64,000 nt of DNA from Streptomyces nymphaeiformis (GTDB taxonomy: Bacteria > Actinomycetota > Actinomycetes > Streptomycetales > Streptomycetaceae), in assembly GCF_014203895.1 (NCBI RefSeq), contig NZ_JACHJY010000005.1, positions 372,001 to 436,000 on the forward strand, in the 5' to 3' direction. The notes beneath the pieces are model-generated. The model was given only the letters and a program-made list of their open reading frames with translations. It had not been told where the DNA came from and did not search any database. The number at the start of each line of letters is the position of its first letter. Position 1 is the first letter of the stretch. The translations under genes were made by a program, and so were the position numbers. Shown one piece after another: positions 16,046 to 33,200 of the stretch.

Positions 16046-19000
16046 TCACGCCTCCCGTGACACGCGCTCGGCGAACTCGGCCACGAACTCGCCGATTTTG
16101 CGCTCAGGATGAGCCACCATGGCCGAAAGGAGGTGCACATACTCCTGGACCCACCGGGCCACCGCACCGTCCGGGAAATAGCCGGAGCGGTGGTTGGCCG
16201 CGATGACCGAGAACTGGTCGGTGAAGTGGATCTCCACCCGGAGCGGATGCTCCGTCTGCGCGAGCACCTGGACCGGCGTCGCCGCCCCGAGCACCGACAT
16301 GAGACGTCCCAGGCCGGCGATCATGCCCGGCACGTTCTCGTTGACGACGTAGCTCTCGAAGAGCGGATCGGTGGTCTGCAGACCACCGCCCAGCTCCCGG
16401 AGCGTCTCCGGCGTCACGTACTCGTAGTCGCTGATCGCCTTGATCCGGTCCTGCACCCCGGTGAGCCAGGTCAGCAGGTCCGCCTCGGGGTCCACCGTCG
16501 TCGCCACCGGCAGGATGTTGAACATCAGGCCCGCCGCCTGGTCGACGTCGACCGAGGTGGTGCTGCGGCCCGACATCAGCGCGCCGCTGACCACCCGGTC
16601 CGAGCCGGTGATCGCGCTCAGCAGCAGTGACCAGGCGCCGTACACCACGCTGTTGACACTGAGACCGTTGCTCCGCGCCAGCCGCGTGATGCCCTCCGCG
16701 TCCTCGTCCGAGACGACCACGAACTCCTGCTGGACCGGGATCGCGACGTCGGCACGGCGCTCCTCCTCGGGCAGCGTGATCCGCGCCCCCGGCAGCGTCA
16801 CCCCGTCCAGCTGCTTCTGCCAGAACTCCTCCGCGCCGCTCATGTCGCGCTCGGACTGCTCCTGGCAGAAGTCGCCGTAGGCCGCCGCCGGCGGGATCAC
16901 CAGCGGCTCCTTGCCGGCCGACAGGTTCTCGTACGTGTCGAGGAGCGTGCGGACCATCATCGCCGCGCTCCAGCCGTCCTGCGCGAGCAGCGTGAAGAAG
17001 TGGATGTACTCCCACGTGTCGTCGGCCAGCCGGAACAGCCCAAGCCGGGTCTTCCCCAGCGAGGCGTAGAAGCCGCGCCGCCGCTCCGCCTCGATGAAGG
17101 CGGCGATCCGGCGCTCCTGCTCGACGTCGGACGCGGCCCGCAGGTCGAACGTCTCGAAGCCGATCTTCACACCGGTGCGGACCACCTGGATCCAGCGGTC
17201 GTCCTCGTCGCGCACGTAGCTGGACCGCAGCGACGGGAACTGGTCGATGGTGTACTGCCACGCCTTCTCCAGCGCGACCGGCTCCAGCTTGTTGCCCTGG
17301 AAGCGGAAGCGCTGGTGGGTGATGTAGACGCCCGAGTCCGGTGCCCGCTCGACGAACTCCAGCGCGTTGCGCTGCATGCCGGTCGCGGGGTACGCGTCGG
17401 CGGCGTCCGGGAAGCGGGTCCGCGCCCATTCGAGGAGCGCGGCGTCGCGCTCCACCTTGGCCTTCGCCCGGACCGGGCCGCGGGACTCGGCGAGCGCCGC
17501 GAGCTCCTGGATCGTCGGGCTCTGGAAGACGTCCTGCGGCGTGAGCGCCAGACCCTTCGCGGTCGCCCGGCTCACCATCTGGATGCCGAGGAGGGAGTCG
17601 CCGCCCAGGGCGAAGAAGCCCCGGTCCACGGTGATCTCCTCCAGGCCGAGGACCTCCGCCCAGATCTCGGCGAGCTGCTCCTCGTACCGGGTGCGGGCCT
17701 GGACGACCTGCTCGGTCGAGCGCACCCCGCGCTTCGGGAGGGGCAGCGCACCGCGGTCGAGCTTGCCGTTGGCGGTGACGGGGAACCCGTCGAGCGCGAC
17801 GATCGCGGACGGCACCATGAACTCCGGGACCCGGTCCCGCAGGAAGGTGCCGGCCTCCGAGGTCAGCCAGGTGCCGAGCTCGGCGAGCCCGGGACGGTTG
17901 GCGTGCCGCAGCAGCGGACGGCCCAGCTCGTCGCGGTCCGTCCAGTCCGCGGCGCACGCGCTGTCCGGGCGGCGGAAGAGCACCCGGTAGGCGCCGTCGG
18001 AGCGCCCGCCGGCCCAGGCGGCATCGGCCAGGTAGCCGTGCTCGCCGGCGAGGGCCCGCAGGACGTCCGGGTCGATGCCCCGGCCGCCGGCACCACCGGC
18101 GCCGGCGAGGCCCGCGACCGCGGTGCCGTCGGCGGCGGAGGCCAGCGCGGCCACCAGCTCGCGACCCGCGGCGGTCCTCGGGTTGGGCACCGCGTCGATC
18201 TCCACGGCGTCCGGCCGCTCCTCGGCCAGGATCCGGCGCACGTCCTCCAGTGAGGACCAGGCCACCCGGGCCGGGCTCGGGACGGCGGCGCCGTCCAGGT
18301 GCAGGACGACGTCGTAGCCGTACGCGACGAGGTCGTCGGCCTCGTCACCGGCGGCCCGCAGGGCCACCTCGACCCGGGAGATCCGCGGCAGTTCGGTCCG
18401 CAGGACGGAGAAGAACTCGGGCGCGAGCGCCAGTTCCCGCTCGTCGGCGGCCCGCTGGCGCACCCGCTCCTTCAGCTTGCCGACGGTCAGACCCGCCTCG
18501 GCGCGCGCCGCCTCGGCCTCGGTCTGGAAGGTCTCCAGGAGCGGCAGGCTCCGGATGCCGCCGAGGACGATCGCGCCGCCGGGCCGCACCAGGTCGAGGG
18601 CGCCCGTGAGGACGTCCCGCAGCCGGGCCGGGTCGGGCAGGCGCCGGGTGACGGCGTCGAGGACCACCGCGTCGAAGGGCTCGGCGCCCAGGCCGGACAG
18701 GTCCTCCTCGGACCGGTGCAGGACCTGGCCGTCGACCGCCTCGGGCAGGGCCGGCAGGACCTCTTCGCGGATCCGTCCGACGGCCGCACCGGACGGCTCG
18801 GCCGCCACGTACGCGGTGGTGTGCGGGGCGACGCGGGCCATCAGGGCGCCGTCGCCGGCACCGAGCTCCAGGACCCGCCGCGGGGCGAGCGCGAGGACCC
18901 GCTCCGCGAGGGCCGCACCGGACGCGTCCTGCTCCAGGATCCGCTCGCGCTCCGCCTCCAGGGCCTCGGCCGAGGCCTGCGGGACGGCCGCGTCCTCGCC

Positions 19001-22000
19001 GGGGACCACGTACGCGACGAGCTGCTTGTCCTGCCCCTCGGTGACCTCCCGCGCCATCACGACCACGTCGCGGACGGCCGGGTGCTCCCGCAGGCCCGCC
19101 TCGATCTCGCCGAGCTCGATGCGCATGCCGCGCACCTTGACCTGGAAGTCCGTACGCCCCTGGAACACCATGGATCCGTCGGGCAGGAAGCGGGCCAGGT
19201 CGCCCGTCTTGTAGAGCGTGGCGCCCGGAACCGTGCTGAACGGGTCGGGGACGAACCTCTCCTCGGTGAGCTCCGGCCGGTTGAAGTAGCCGCGGGCCAC
19301 GCCGACGCCGCCGATGTACGCCTCGCCGGCCGCGCCGATCGGCACCGGCCGCAGGTTGCGGTCGAGGATGTAGATCTGCGTGTTGGCGATGGGCGTGCCG
19401 ATGGAGACCGGGGCGCTGCCGAGGTCCCGGGGGCATTCCCAGCAGGTGCTGTCGACGGAGCACTCGGTGGCGCCCCACAGATTGGTGACGGTGGCGTTGG
19501 GCAGCCGGTCGTACACGCCCTTGATCGAGGTGGCCGGCAGGTCCTCACCGCTCGCGATCACGCGGGTGATCGAGGTGCAGGCCTCGATGCCCGGGTGCTG
19601 GAGGAAGACCCGCAGCATGGAGGGGACGAAGTGCAGGGTGGTGACGCCCTGCTCCTGGATGAGGGTGGAGAGGTACTCGGGGTCCTTGTGGCCCTCGGGG
19701 CGGGCGACGATCATCCGCGCGCCGGTCAGGAGGGGCCAGAAGAACTCCCACACCGAGACGTCGAAGCTGAACGGCGTCTTCTGCAGGACCCGGTCGTCCG
19801 GGGTCAGCCCGTAGTACTCCTGCTTCCACAGCAGTCGGTTGACCACGCCGCGGTGGGTCATCATCGCGGCCTTGGGGCGGCCGGTGGAGCCGGAGGTGTA
19901 GATCATGTACACCAGGTCGTCCATGCCCACGGGGCTCTCCGGCCGGGTGTCCGGCTGGTCCGCGAACTCGGCGGCATCGTCCAGGAGGAGGACCTCGGCC
20001 TGGTGCTCGGGCAGCCGGTCCAGCAGGTGACGCTGGGTCAGCAGAAGCCGCGGCACGGTGTCGTCGAGCATGAACGCCACGCGCTGGCGCGGATAGGTCG
20101 GGTCGATCGGCAGGTAGGCGCCGCCGGCCTTGAGGACGGCCAGCAGGCCCACGACCATCTCGACCGACCGCTCCATCGAGATCGCGACGGGCTGGTCGGG
20201 CCCGACGCCCATGGCGAGTAGCCGGTGGGCGACCCGGTTGGCCCGGCGGTCGAGGTCGGCGAAGGTGACGTCCTCGCCGTCGAAGGTGACGGCGACGGCG
20301 TCCGGGGTCCGGTCCGTCTGGTCCTCGATGAGGGTGTGGAGGCAGCGGATCTGCTCCTCGGGCCAGACGCGGTCGGTGTCGTTCCAGTCGACGAGGATCC
20401 GCCGCTCGATCTCCGGCGTGAGGACCGGGAGTTCGGAGACCCGCCGCTCACGGGCGCCGGCGAAGGCCTCCAGGACGACCCGGTAGCCGCCGAGCAGCCG
20501 CTCCACCGTGTCGTGGTCGAACAGGTCGCTGTCGTACTCGGCGTCGACGAGCAGCGCGTCGGGCAGTTCGGTCACCGAGATCTCGACGTCGAACTTGGAC
20601 GTGTCGTTGTGGATCTCCATGACGTCGGCGAAGGCCGCACCGCCCGGGCCGGAGTCGCCGCTGTGCCGCTTCATGTCGAAGACGACCTGGAACAGCCCGT
20701 TGGTGGCGGGGCCGCGCTCCGGGATCAGCTCCGCGACGAGCGCGTCGTACGGCACGTCCTGGTACTCGAAGCCCTGCTTGACGGTCTCCGAGACGCGGGC
20801 CAGGAGTTCGCCGACGGTCGGGTCGTCGCCGAGGCCGGTCTTGAGGACGACCGTGTTGACGAAGAAGCCGACCAGGTCCTGGAGGGCCTCGTGGCGGCGG
20901 TTGGCCATGGCGCTGCCGACGACGACGTCGCCGGTGCCGTCGGTCTCCCCCGCGTACCGGTGCAGGATCACCTTGAGCGCGGCGAGCAGCGTCGTGAACA
21001 GGGTCACGCCCTGCTCGGCGCTGAACGCACGCAGGCTCTCTGCGAGTTCGCCCTCGACGCGGAAGCTCGTGGCACCGCCCTGCAGGCGCTGGACGGCCGG
21101 GCGCGGCCGGTCGGTGGGCAGCTTCACGGCGGACGTGACGTCACCGAGCAGGTCCCGCAGGTTCGCGAGGCGGGCGGCGAGCGCGTCGGCGTCGAGCGAG
21201 TCCCGCTCCCACACGGCGTAGTCGGCGAACTGCACGGGCAGTGCGGGCAGCGCGGGCTCGCGGCCCTCGGCGAAGGCCCGGTAGGCGGCCTCGATCTCGC
21301 TGCCGAACACGCCGCCGGACCAGGCGTCGGCGATGATGTGGTGCAGGTTGACGACCATGCGGTGCTCGTCGTCGCCGAGCCGGAACAGCGTCACCCTGGC
21401 CAGCGGACCGCGCGCCAGGTCGAAGACGTGGCGGGCCTCCTCGCCCACCAGCCGCTCGTAGGCGGCCTCCCGCTCCTCGGGGGTCTCCCCCTCCGCGGCC
21501 ACGACGGGCACGTCCAGGGTGAGGGTCGGAGCGATCTCCTGCCAGGGGCGGCCGTCGGCGCTGGGGAAGGTGGTGCGCAGCGCCTCGTGCCGGCGGACGA
21601 CCTCGTTGACCGCCCGCCGCATCACCTCGGGGCGCAGGTCGCCGGCGAGCGGCAGGGCCATGACCACGTTGTACGCGGGGCTGTCGGGCACCAGCTGGTC
21701 GAGGGTCCACAGCCGCTGCTGGCCGAAGGAGAGCGGGATGCGGTCGGCGGACCCGGCGAGGCGGCGCTCGGCGGCGACCCGCAGCAGCGCGTCCTCCGGC
21801 TCGGTGCCGTCGACGCGGGCGTCGATCTGCTCGGCGACGAACCGGGCGAGGGCCGCGGGCGAGGGCTGCTCGAAGAGCGCGGTCACCGGCATGGTCAGGC
21901 CCGTGGCCCGGTTCAGCCGGTTGCGGGCCTCCAGGGCGGTGAGCGACTCGAAGCCCAGGTCGAGGAAGGGGCTGTCGACGTCGACGTCCTCGGGCGAGCC

Positions 22001-24984
22001 GTGCCGGAGGACGGCCGTGATCGTACGGACGACCAGGTCGAGGGCGGCGGCGTAGCGTTCCTCGGCCGTGCCGTCCAGGAGGCGGGCGCGCAGCTCGTCG
22101 GCCTCGTCGTCGGCCTCCTCGGGCAGCGCGGACAGGATGTCCTCGCCGGTGTCGCCCGAGGTGACGGTGTCGATCCAGAAGCGCTTGCGCTGGAAGGGGT
22201 ACGTGGGGAGGTCGACGTGGGCGCCGGTGCCTTCCGGCAGCACCGTCCGCCAGTCCACGGACACGCCGGCGGCGAAGGCCTCGCCGAGCGCGGAGAGAAG
22301 CTGGGCGCGGCCGCCGAGGCCGTTGCGCAGGGTGCCGAGGGCGCAGAACGCGGTGGTCTGCCCGGTGAGGGTCTCCTCGACGGCGGGGACGAGCACCGGG
22401 TGCGGGCTGACCTCGATGAACGAGTCGAAGCCCTGGCGGGCGAGCGCGGCGACGGAGTCGGCGAACCGGACCGGCAGGCGCAGGTTGCGGAACCAGTAGG
22501 CGGCGTCGGCCTCGGTGGTGTCCAGCCAGTCGCCGGTGACGGTGGAGAAGAACGGCACCGCGGCACGCTTCGGGGCGACCGGGGCCAGCTGCTCGGCGAG
22601 GGCGGCGCGCAGCACGTCGACCTGCGGGGTGTGCGAGGCGTAGTTGACGGGGACCCGGCGGGCCCGTACGCCGTCGGCCTTGCAGCGCTCGACGAGCTCG
22701 TCGAGGGCGTCGGCGTCGCCGGCGACGACCGAGGAGGTGGGGCTGTTGACCGCGGCGACCGCGAGCCGGTCCCCCCAGGGCTCCAGACGGGCCGTCACCT
22801 CGTCGGAGGGGAGCGCGACGGCGGCCATGCCGCCCCCGCCGGCGAGGGTGCGCACGATCTCCTGGCTGCGCAGGGCGACGATGCGGACCGCGTCGTCGAG
22901 GCTGAGCGCCCCCGCCACGTACGCGGCGGCGATCTCGCCCTGGCTGTGGCCGAGCACGGCGTCCGGGCGGACCCCGCGGGCCCGCCAGACGGCGGCGAGC
23001 GAGACGGCGACGGAGAAGAGCGCGGGCTGGACGACGTCGTCGCGGTCGAGGCCCGGCGCGCCGGGCGCCTCGCGCAGGACGTCGAGCAGCGACCAGTCGA
23101 CGTACGACCGCAGGGCCCGGTCGCAGGCCTCCATCTCGCGGGCGAACACCGGTTCGGTGTCGAGGAGTTCGACGCCCATGCGGGCCCACTGCGAGCCCTG
23201 GCCGGGGAAGACGAAGACGGTGCGGCCCGTGACGCGGACGCGTCCGGTCACCGTGTCGGCGGACTGGCCGCCCGCGGCGAGCTCCTTCAGGCCGTCGAGG
23301 AACTCGGAGCGGTGGCGGCCGACGAGGACGGCGCGGTGCTCGAAGAAGGTACGGGCGGCGAGCGCGCTGCTCACGTCGGCGGGCGCCGTCTCCGGGTGGG
23401 CGTCGGCGAACGCGAGGAGGCGGGCGGCCTGGTCGCGCAGGGCGGCGGCGGACCGGCCGGTGAGCGCCCAGGGCAGGGGCCGCTCGTCCTGACCGGCGTC
23501 GGCCGTCGCGGCCTCGGCCGCGGCCACGGTCCGCGGGTCCGCGTCGGCCGCGCCGTCGGCGGCGTCCGCTGCGGCGGGCCGCGACTCGGGGGCCTGCTCC
23601 AGGATGACGTGGGCGTTGGTGCCGCTGATGCCGAAGGAGGAGACGGCCGCCCGGCGCGGGGCGCCGGTCTCGGGCCAGGGCTGGAGGCCGGCGACCGGCT
23701 CGACGGCTCCCTGGGACCAGTCGACCTGTGGCGTGGGCTCGTCCAGGTGGACGAGGCCGGGCACCTCGCCGTGACGGATCGACAGGACCGTCTTCATCAC
23801 GCCGAGGACACCGGAGGCGGCCTGGGTGTGGCCGATGTTCGACTTCAGGGCGCCGAGCAGCAGCGGGCGGCCCTCGGGCCGGTCCTGTCCGTAGGTGGCG
23901 AGCAGGGCCTGGGCCTCGATCGGGTCGCCCAGGGTGGTGCCGGTGCCGTGCGCCTCGACCAGGTCGATGTCGGCCGGCGTCAGGCGGGCGTTCTCCAGGG
24001 CCTGGTGGATCAGCCGCTGCTGGGCGGGGCCGTTGGGGGCGCTGAACCCGGAGCTGGCGCCGTCCTGGTTGAGGGCGGAGCCGCGGACGACCGCGAGGAC
24101 CCGGTGGCCGAGGCGCTGGGCGTCGGAGAGCCGCTCCAGGGCGATGACGCCGACGCCCTCGGACCAGCCGGCGCCGTCGGCGGCAGCGGAGAAGGACTTG
24201 GAACGGCCGTCGGGGGCGAGCAGACGCTGCCGGGACAGCTCGACGAACGCCTGCGGCGTCGCCATGACCGTGGCACCGCCGACGAGGGCGAGCGAGCACT
24301 CGCCGGAACGCAGGGCGCGTCCCGCCTGGTGGAGGGCGACGAGCGAGGAGGAGCAGGCGGTGTCGACGGTCATCGCCGGGCCGGAGAGGCCGAGGGTGTA
24401 CGAGATGCGGCCGGAGGCGAGGCTGCCGGAGCTCGTGTTGCCCAGGTAGTCGTGGTACATGAGGCCGACGAAGACACCGGCGTCGCCGCCCGCGAGGGAC
24501 TTGGGGTCGAGCCCGGCGCGCTCCAGCGCCTCCCAGGAGCATTCCAGGAGGAGCCGCTGCTGCGGGTCCATGGTCAGCGCCTCGCGCGGCGAGATGCCGA
24601 AGAAGGCGGCGTCGAAGTCGGCGGCGTCGTGCAGGAAGCCGCCCTCGCGGACGTAGCTGGTGCCCGGGTGGTCCGGGTCCGGGTGGTAGAGCGCCTCCGT
24701 GTCCCAGCCGCGGTCCTCCGGGAACGGCCCGACGCCGTCACGGCCTTCGGAGACGAGCTCCCACAGGCCCTCGGGAGTGGTCACGCCGCCGGGCAGGCGG
24801 CAGGCCATGCCGACGACGGCGAGCGGTTCGTTCGCTTCGTCGACGAGCTGCTCGTTCTCCTGCCGGAGGCGTTCGTTCTCCAGCAGCGATGCCCGAAGCG
24901 CCTCGACGAGCGAGTCGGAAGAGGTGTCCAATGGTGTCTCACTCCCACGTGGTGTGTCGTACGGCCTGGCGGATCCGGGCACCG

Positions 24985-24988
<4 letters not shown>
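16046..24988 (-). CDS. Hybrid PKS-NRPS: KS-AT(methylmalonyl)-ACP-C-A(Ser)-MT-PCP-C-like
   Basis: A 2,980-residue megasynthase. A docking helix (SLVEALRASLLENERL, about 26-41) precedes KS (Cys212, His347, His387), AT (GHSQG around Ser682, YASH at 783-786: methylmalonyl) and ACP (Ser1015). There are no reductive domains, so the unit stays a beta-ketone. The NRPS part has C (HHIIADAW at 1216-1223) and A with pocket residues D1743, V1744, W1747, H1786, I1811, S1813, L1837, V1845, D1846 and K2409, which reads as serine. A methyltransferase is inserted between A8 and A9 (ELGAGDG at 2041-2047, to about 2350), as in N-methylating NRPS modules. PCP has Ser2465. The last 440 residues are condensation-like, but HHxxxDG reads TLLAQDG at 2666-2672, so the catalytic histidine is missing. 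GTG 24988 overlaps the stop of the upstream PKS (GTGA), implying coupling; TTG 24931 behind GGGAG is an alternative start. Confidence 0.94.
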
Positions 24989-30735
<5,747 letters not shown>

Positions 30736-31044
30736 CACTACCCGTCCCCCGACCGTCACACGGCTCGTCAATACCTGTAAGCCTCGGTACTCGGGCGCCT
30801 GCAGAACAGGCAGAACCGGCGGCGAAACCTCGTATTCGAAATTCCGATGAACCGCCGGAGTCCGTTGTGTCCCCTTTTTTCCGGGTCCGGCGGAGCGGCT
30901 TGAGTTATTCGGAAAAAGATGGTTAGCCTGACCGCCGGGGGAAATTCGCGTGACCCTGCCGCGTGCTGCCTCCAGACAGATTCCCGTCCTTCTCTCGACG
31001 CGGAAAAAGACCCGGACATCGCACTGACTCGACGGAGGTCGACC
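30736..31044. other. Divergent intergenic region between PKS and Rieske genes
   Basis: This 309-bp gap separates the start of the minus-strand megasynthase operon from the plus-strand oxygenase gene, so promoters for both must lie here. It is clearly more AT-rich than its neighbours around 30825-30930 (runs of T and A). No open frame with good codon use and no long inverted repeat was seen. A plausible plus-strand promoter is listed separately; no convincing minus-strand promoter could be picked by eye. Confidence 0.7.
30900..30929 (+). promoter_or_regulatory. Candidate promoter for the Rieske oxygenase gene
   Basis: TTGAGT (30900-30905) and TAGCCT (30924-30929), separated by 18 bp, resemble a sigma-70-type promoter in the AT-rich part of the divergent gap, about 115 bp before the start codon. 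The evidence is motif and position only. Confidence 0.4.
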
Positions 31045-32217
31045 GTGGTATTCCAGCCCACCCGAGGAAATCTGCCCCTGCGCTTCGGGCCCGACGTCCC
31101 CGGCGTTCCCGACATCGGGCCGACGACGCTCGACGCGGACGTCTACCGCGACCCGGAGCGCTACGAGCAGGAGCGGATCAACGTCCTCAACCGCAGCTGG
31201 CAGATCATCTGCCGCTCGGAGCAGATAGCCGAGCCCGGCGACCACCACGTCTGGGAGGGGCACGGCGAGAGCATCGTCATCACCCGCCGCGAGGACGGCG
31301 GCCTCGACGGCTTCCACAACGTCTGTGCGCACCGCGGCGCCCGCATCGTCGCCGAGAGCGGCAAGAACGCCCGCCGCTTCACCTGCAAGTGGCACAACTG
31401 GGCGTACGACACCGAGGGCAAGGTCAAGGGCGTCCCGGACCGTCCCGACTTCGACCCGAAGGCGCTGGCCGGCCTCTGCTCGCCCGCCGTCGACGTCGAC
31501 GAGTGGGGCGGCTGGGTGTGGGCCGTCCTCGCCGGCCCGGGCGTGGCCGGTCCGCTGAAGGACTGGATCGCCCCCGAGGTCCGCGACGACCTCGCCGCCT
31601 TCCGCATGGAGGACATGAAGCTCGTCGAGAAGGTCGAGTGGGAGGTCGACGTCAACTGGAAGGTGGCCGTCGACGCGTTCAGCGAGTACTACCACGCGCA
31701 GGCGCTGCACGGCATGGGCGGCAAGGAGGCCCAGGACGCCAAGCACTCGACGATGCACGTGTACGGGCGCAACGGCATGTACTTCGTCCCGTTCCTCGGC
31801 GTCCTCGACGACCTCATGGAGACGCTGGACCACACCCGCTACGCCATCTGCAACTACCTGCTCTTCCCCACCGCCGTCGCCAACTGCCAGGCCCTGCACA
31901 CCCAGGTCTTCCGGGCGGTCCCGCTGAGCGTGACCAAGACCCGCTTCGAGGCGTGGGAGCTCCAGTACGAGATGGAGGAGGGCGACGACCCGGAGTACCA
32001 GCGCCAGGTCGACTTCTTCTGGGAGATCTACAAGGCGGTCGTGCAGCAGGACATCGACGAGTGGATCGACGTCGCCGCCACCACGCACTCCTCGGCGTAC
32101 AAGACGAACATCCTGAGCAAGCGCGAGTGCATCATCGCCCACTTCCACCGGGTGATCGAGGACATGCGCACGGGCGGTGACGGCCTGGGCCTGGAGCCCA
32201 AGCCCGTCGAGGGCTGA
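31045..32217 (+). CDS. Rieske non-haem iron oxygenase, large-subunit type
   Basis: A 390-residue cluster tailoring oxygenase. The Rieske [2Fe-2S] ligands are Cys94-x-His96 and Cys114-x2-His117. The catalytic iron site is visible in the NWKVAVDAFSEYYHAQALH region (His217, His222). The fold and length match alpha subunits of aromatic-ring-hydroxylating oxygenases. Relatives in natural-product clusters hydroxylate or oxidatively cyclise; which reaction occurs here cannot be told. No ferredoxin or reductase gene is nearby, so electrons probably come from general cell partners. It is transcribed divergently from the megasynthase operon and ends towards a strong hairpin. GTG 31045 was chosen because GGAGG sits 6 bases before it; the open frame extends 126 bp further upstream through the AT-rich promoter region without a good site. 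Confidence 0.9.
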   Translation: MVFQPTRGNLPLRFGPDVPGVPDIGPTTLDADVYRDPERYEQERINVLNRSWQIICRSEQIAEPGDHHVWEGHGESIVITRREDGGLDGFHNVCAHRGARIVAESGKNARRFTCKWHNWAYDTEGKVKGVPDRPDFDPKALAGLCSPAVDVDEWGGWVWAVLAGPGVAGPLKDWIAPEVRDDLAAFRMEDMKLVEKVEWEVDVNWKVAVDAFSEYYHAQALHGMGGKEAQDAKHSTMHVYGRNGMYFVPFLGVLDDLMETLDHTRYAICNYLLFPTAVANCQALHTQVFRAVPLSVTKTRFEAWELQYEMEEGDDPEYQRQVDFFWEIYKAVVQQDIDEWIDVAATTHSSAYKTNILSKRECIIAHFHRVIEDMRTGGDGLGLEPKPVEG

Positions 32218-32322
32218 TCCCCCGCCGCCCCGGAGCCGGGGCCGCGCACCGCGTGCGGGCGGTGTGCGGCCCCGGCTTTCCCCGTCCGCCCGGCGGGTCA
32301 CCGGCCGCGCACCGCGGGCAGC

Positions 32323-32369
32323 CCGATGGGGCGTGCGGGAGGACCTGGTCCTCCCGCACGCCCCATCGG
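32323..32369. terminator. Perfect 23-bp inverted repeat, bidirectional terminator
   Basis: Bases 32323-32345 and 32347-32369 are exact reverse complements around a single base, so an RNA hairpin of about 22 pairs can form from either strand. It lies between the convergent oxygenase (ending 32217) and thioesterase (ending 32387) genes and should stop transcription both ways. Confidence 0.85.
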
Positions 32370-32386
32370 CGTTCCGTACGCGCCCG

Positions 32387-33142
32387 CTAGCGCGCCGGCA
32401 GCGTCCTGAGCACGGTCTCGGCCACCAGCTCGAACTGGTCGGCGAGGTAGAAGTGGCCGCCCTGGAAGGTCTCCAGGGCGAAGGGCCCGGTGGTGTGCTC
32501 GCCCCAGGCCCGCGCCTCCTCGGTGGTGACGGTCTCGTCGTCCACGCCGGTGAGGGCGACGACCGGGCAGTCCAGCGCGGGCTTCGCGGGGTCGTACCGC
32601 CAGGTCTCGATGGCCGTGTAGTCGGCGCGCAGCGGCGGGAGGATCATCTTCAGGACGTCCTTGTCGCCGAGGATGCGCGTGTCGGTGCCGCTCTGGCTGC
32701 GCAGCACCTCGACGAGCCCCTCGTCGTCGAGGAGGTGGATGCGGCTCTCCCGGTCCTTGGAGGGCGCCCGGCGGCCGGAGACGTAGAGGGTCACCGGGGC
32801 GGTGCCGAGGCGCTCGCGCATGCGGTGGGCCACCTCGAAGGCGATGGCCGCGCCCATGCTGTGCCCCAGGAACGCCACGGGTTCCTTCAGCAGCGGTTCG
32901 AGTGCCGCGTACGAGGCGTCGGCGAATTCGGAAATCGACGTGATGAGCGGATGCTGAATCCTGTCCTGCCTTCCCGGATACTGCACCGAGAGGACTCGCA
33001 GGCGATTCTTCAGGACATTCGAGAAGGGACGGAAATAACTGGCGGACCCACCGGCGTGCGGAAAGCAGACCAGCGGTACGCCGCCCGTTCCCGCGGGCGG
33101 AAATTGGCGAATCCAGACGTCGTCGAGCCGGATGTCGTTCAT
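32387..33142 (-). CDS. Type II thioesterase (stand-alone editing hydrolase)
   Basis: A 251-residue alpha/beta hydrolase of the GrsT/TesA family, which removes stalled or wrong acyl groups from carrier domains in PKS and NRPS systems. Visible signatures: the family N-terminus LVCFPHAGGSASYF at about 23-36, the nucleophile elbow GHSMG at about 95 and the catalytic His in GGHFYLAD near the end. Length is normal. No integrated thioesterase domain is seen in the window, so this protein is the only thioesterase available, but its family is normally for proofreading, not chain release. ATG 33142 was chosen; upstream codons in the same frame lack family similarity. It lies 58 bp downstream of the class V PLP enzyme on the same strand, probably as one operon. 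Confidence 0.93.
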   Translation of the reverse strand: MNDIRLDDVWIRQFPPAGTGGVPLVCFPHAGGSASYFRPFSNVLKNRLRVLSVQYPGRQDRIQHPLITSISEFADASYAALEPLLKEPVAFLGHSMGAAIAFEVAHRMRERLGTAPVTLYVSGRRAPSKDRESRIHLLDDEGLVEVLRSQSGTDTRILGDKDVLKMILPPLRADYTAIETWRYDPAKPALDCPVVALTGVDDETVTTEEARAWGEHTTGPFALETFQGGHFYLADQFELVAETVLRTLPAR

Positions 33143-33200
33143 ATGGTTGTTCCCGTTTCTTCGCGTACGGGGCCGGCGCGTCCGGCCCGCCGTCCGGCGG

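Noticed and set aside
30919..31044. N-terminal extension of the Rieske oxygenase
   Set aside because: It would run through the AT-rich promoter region and lacks similarity to the family; GTG 31045 has GGAGG at good spacing.
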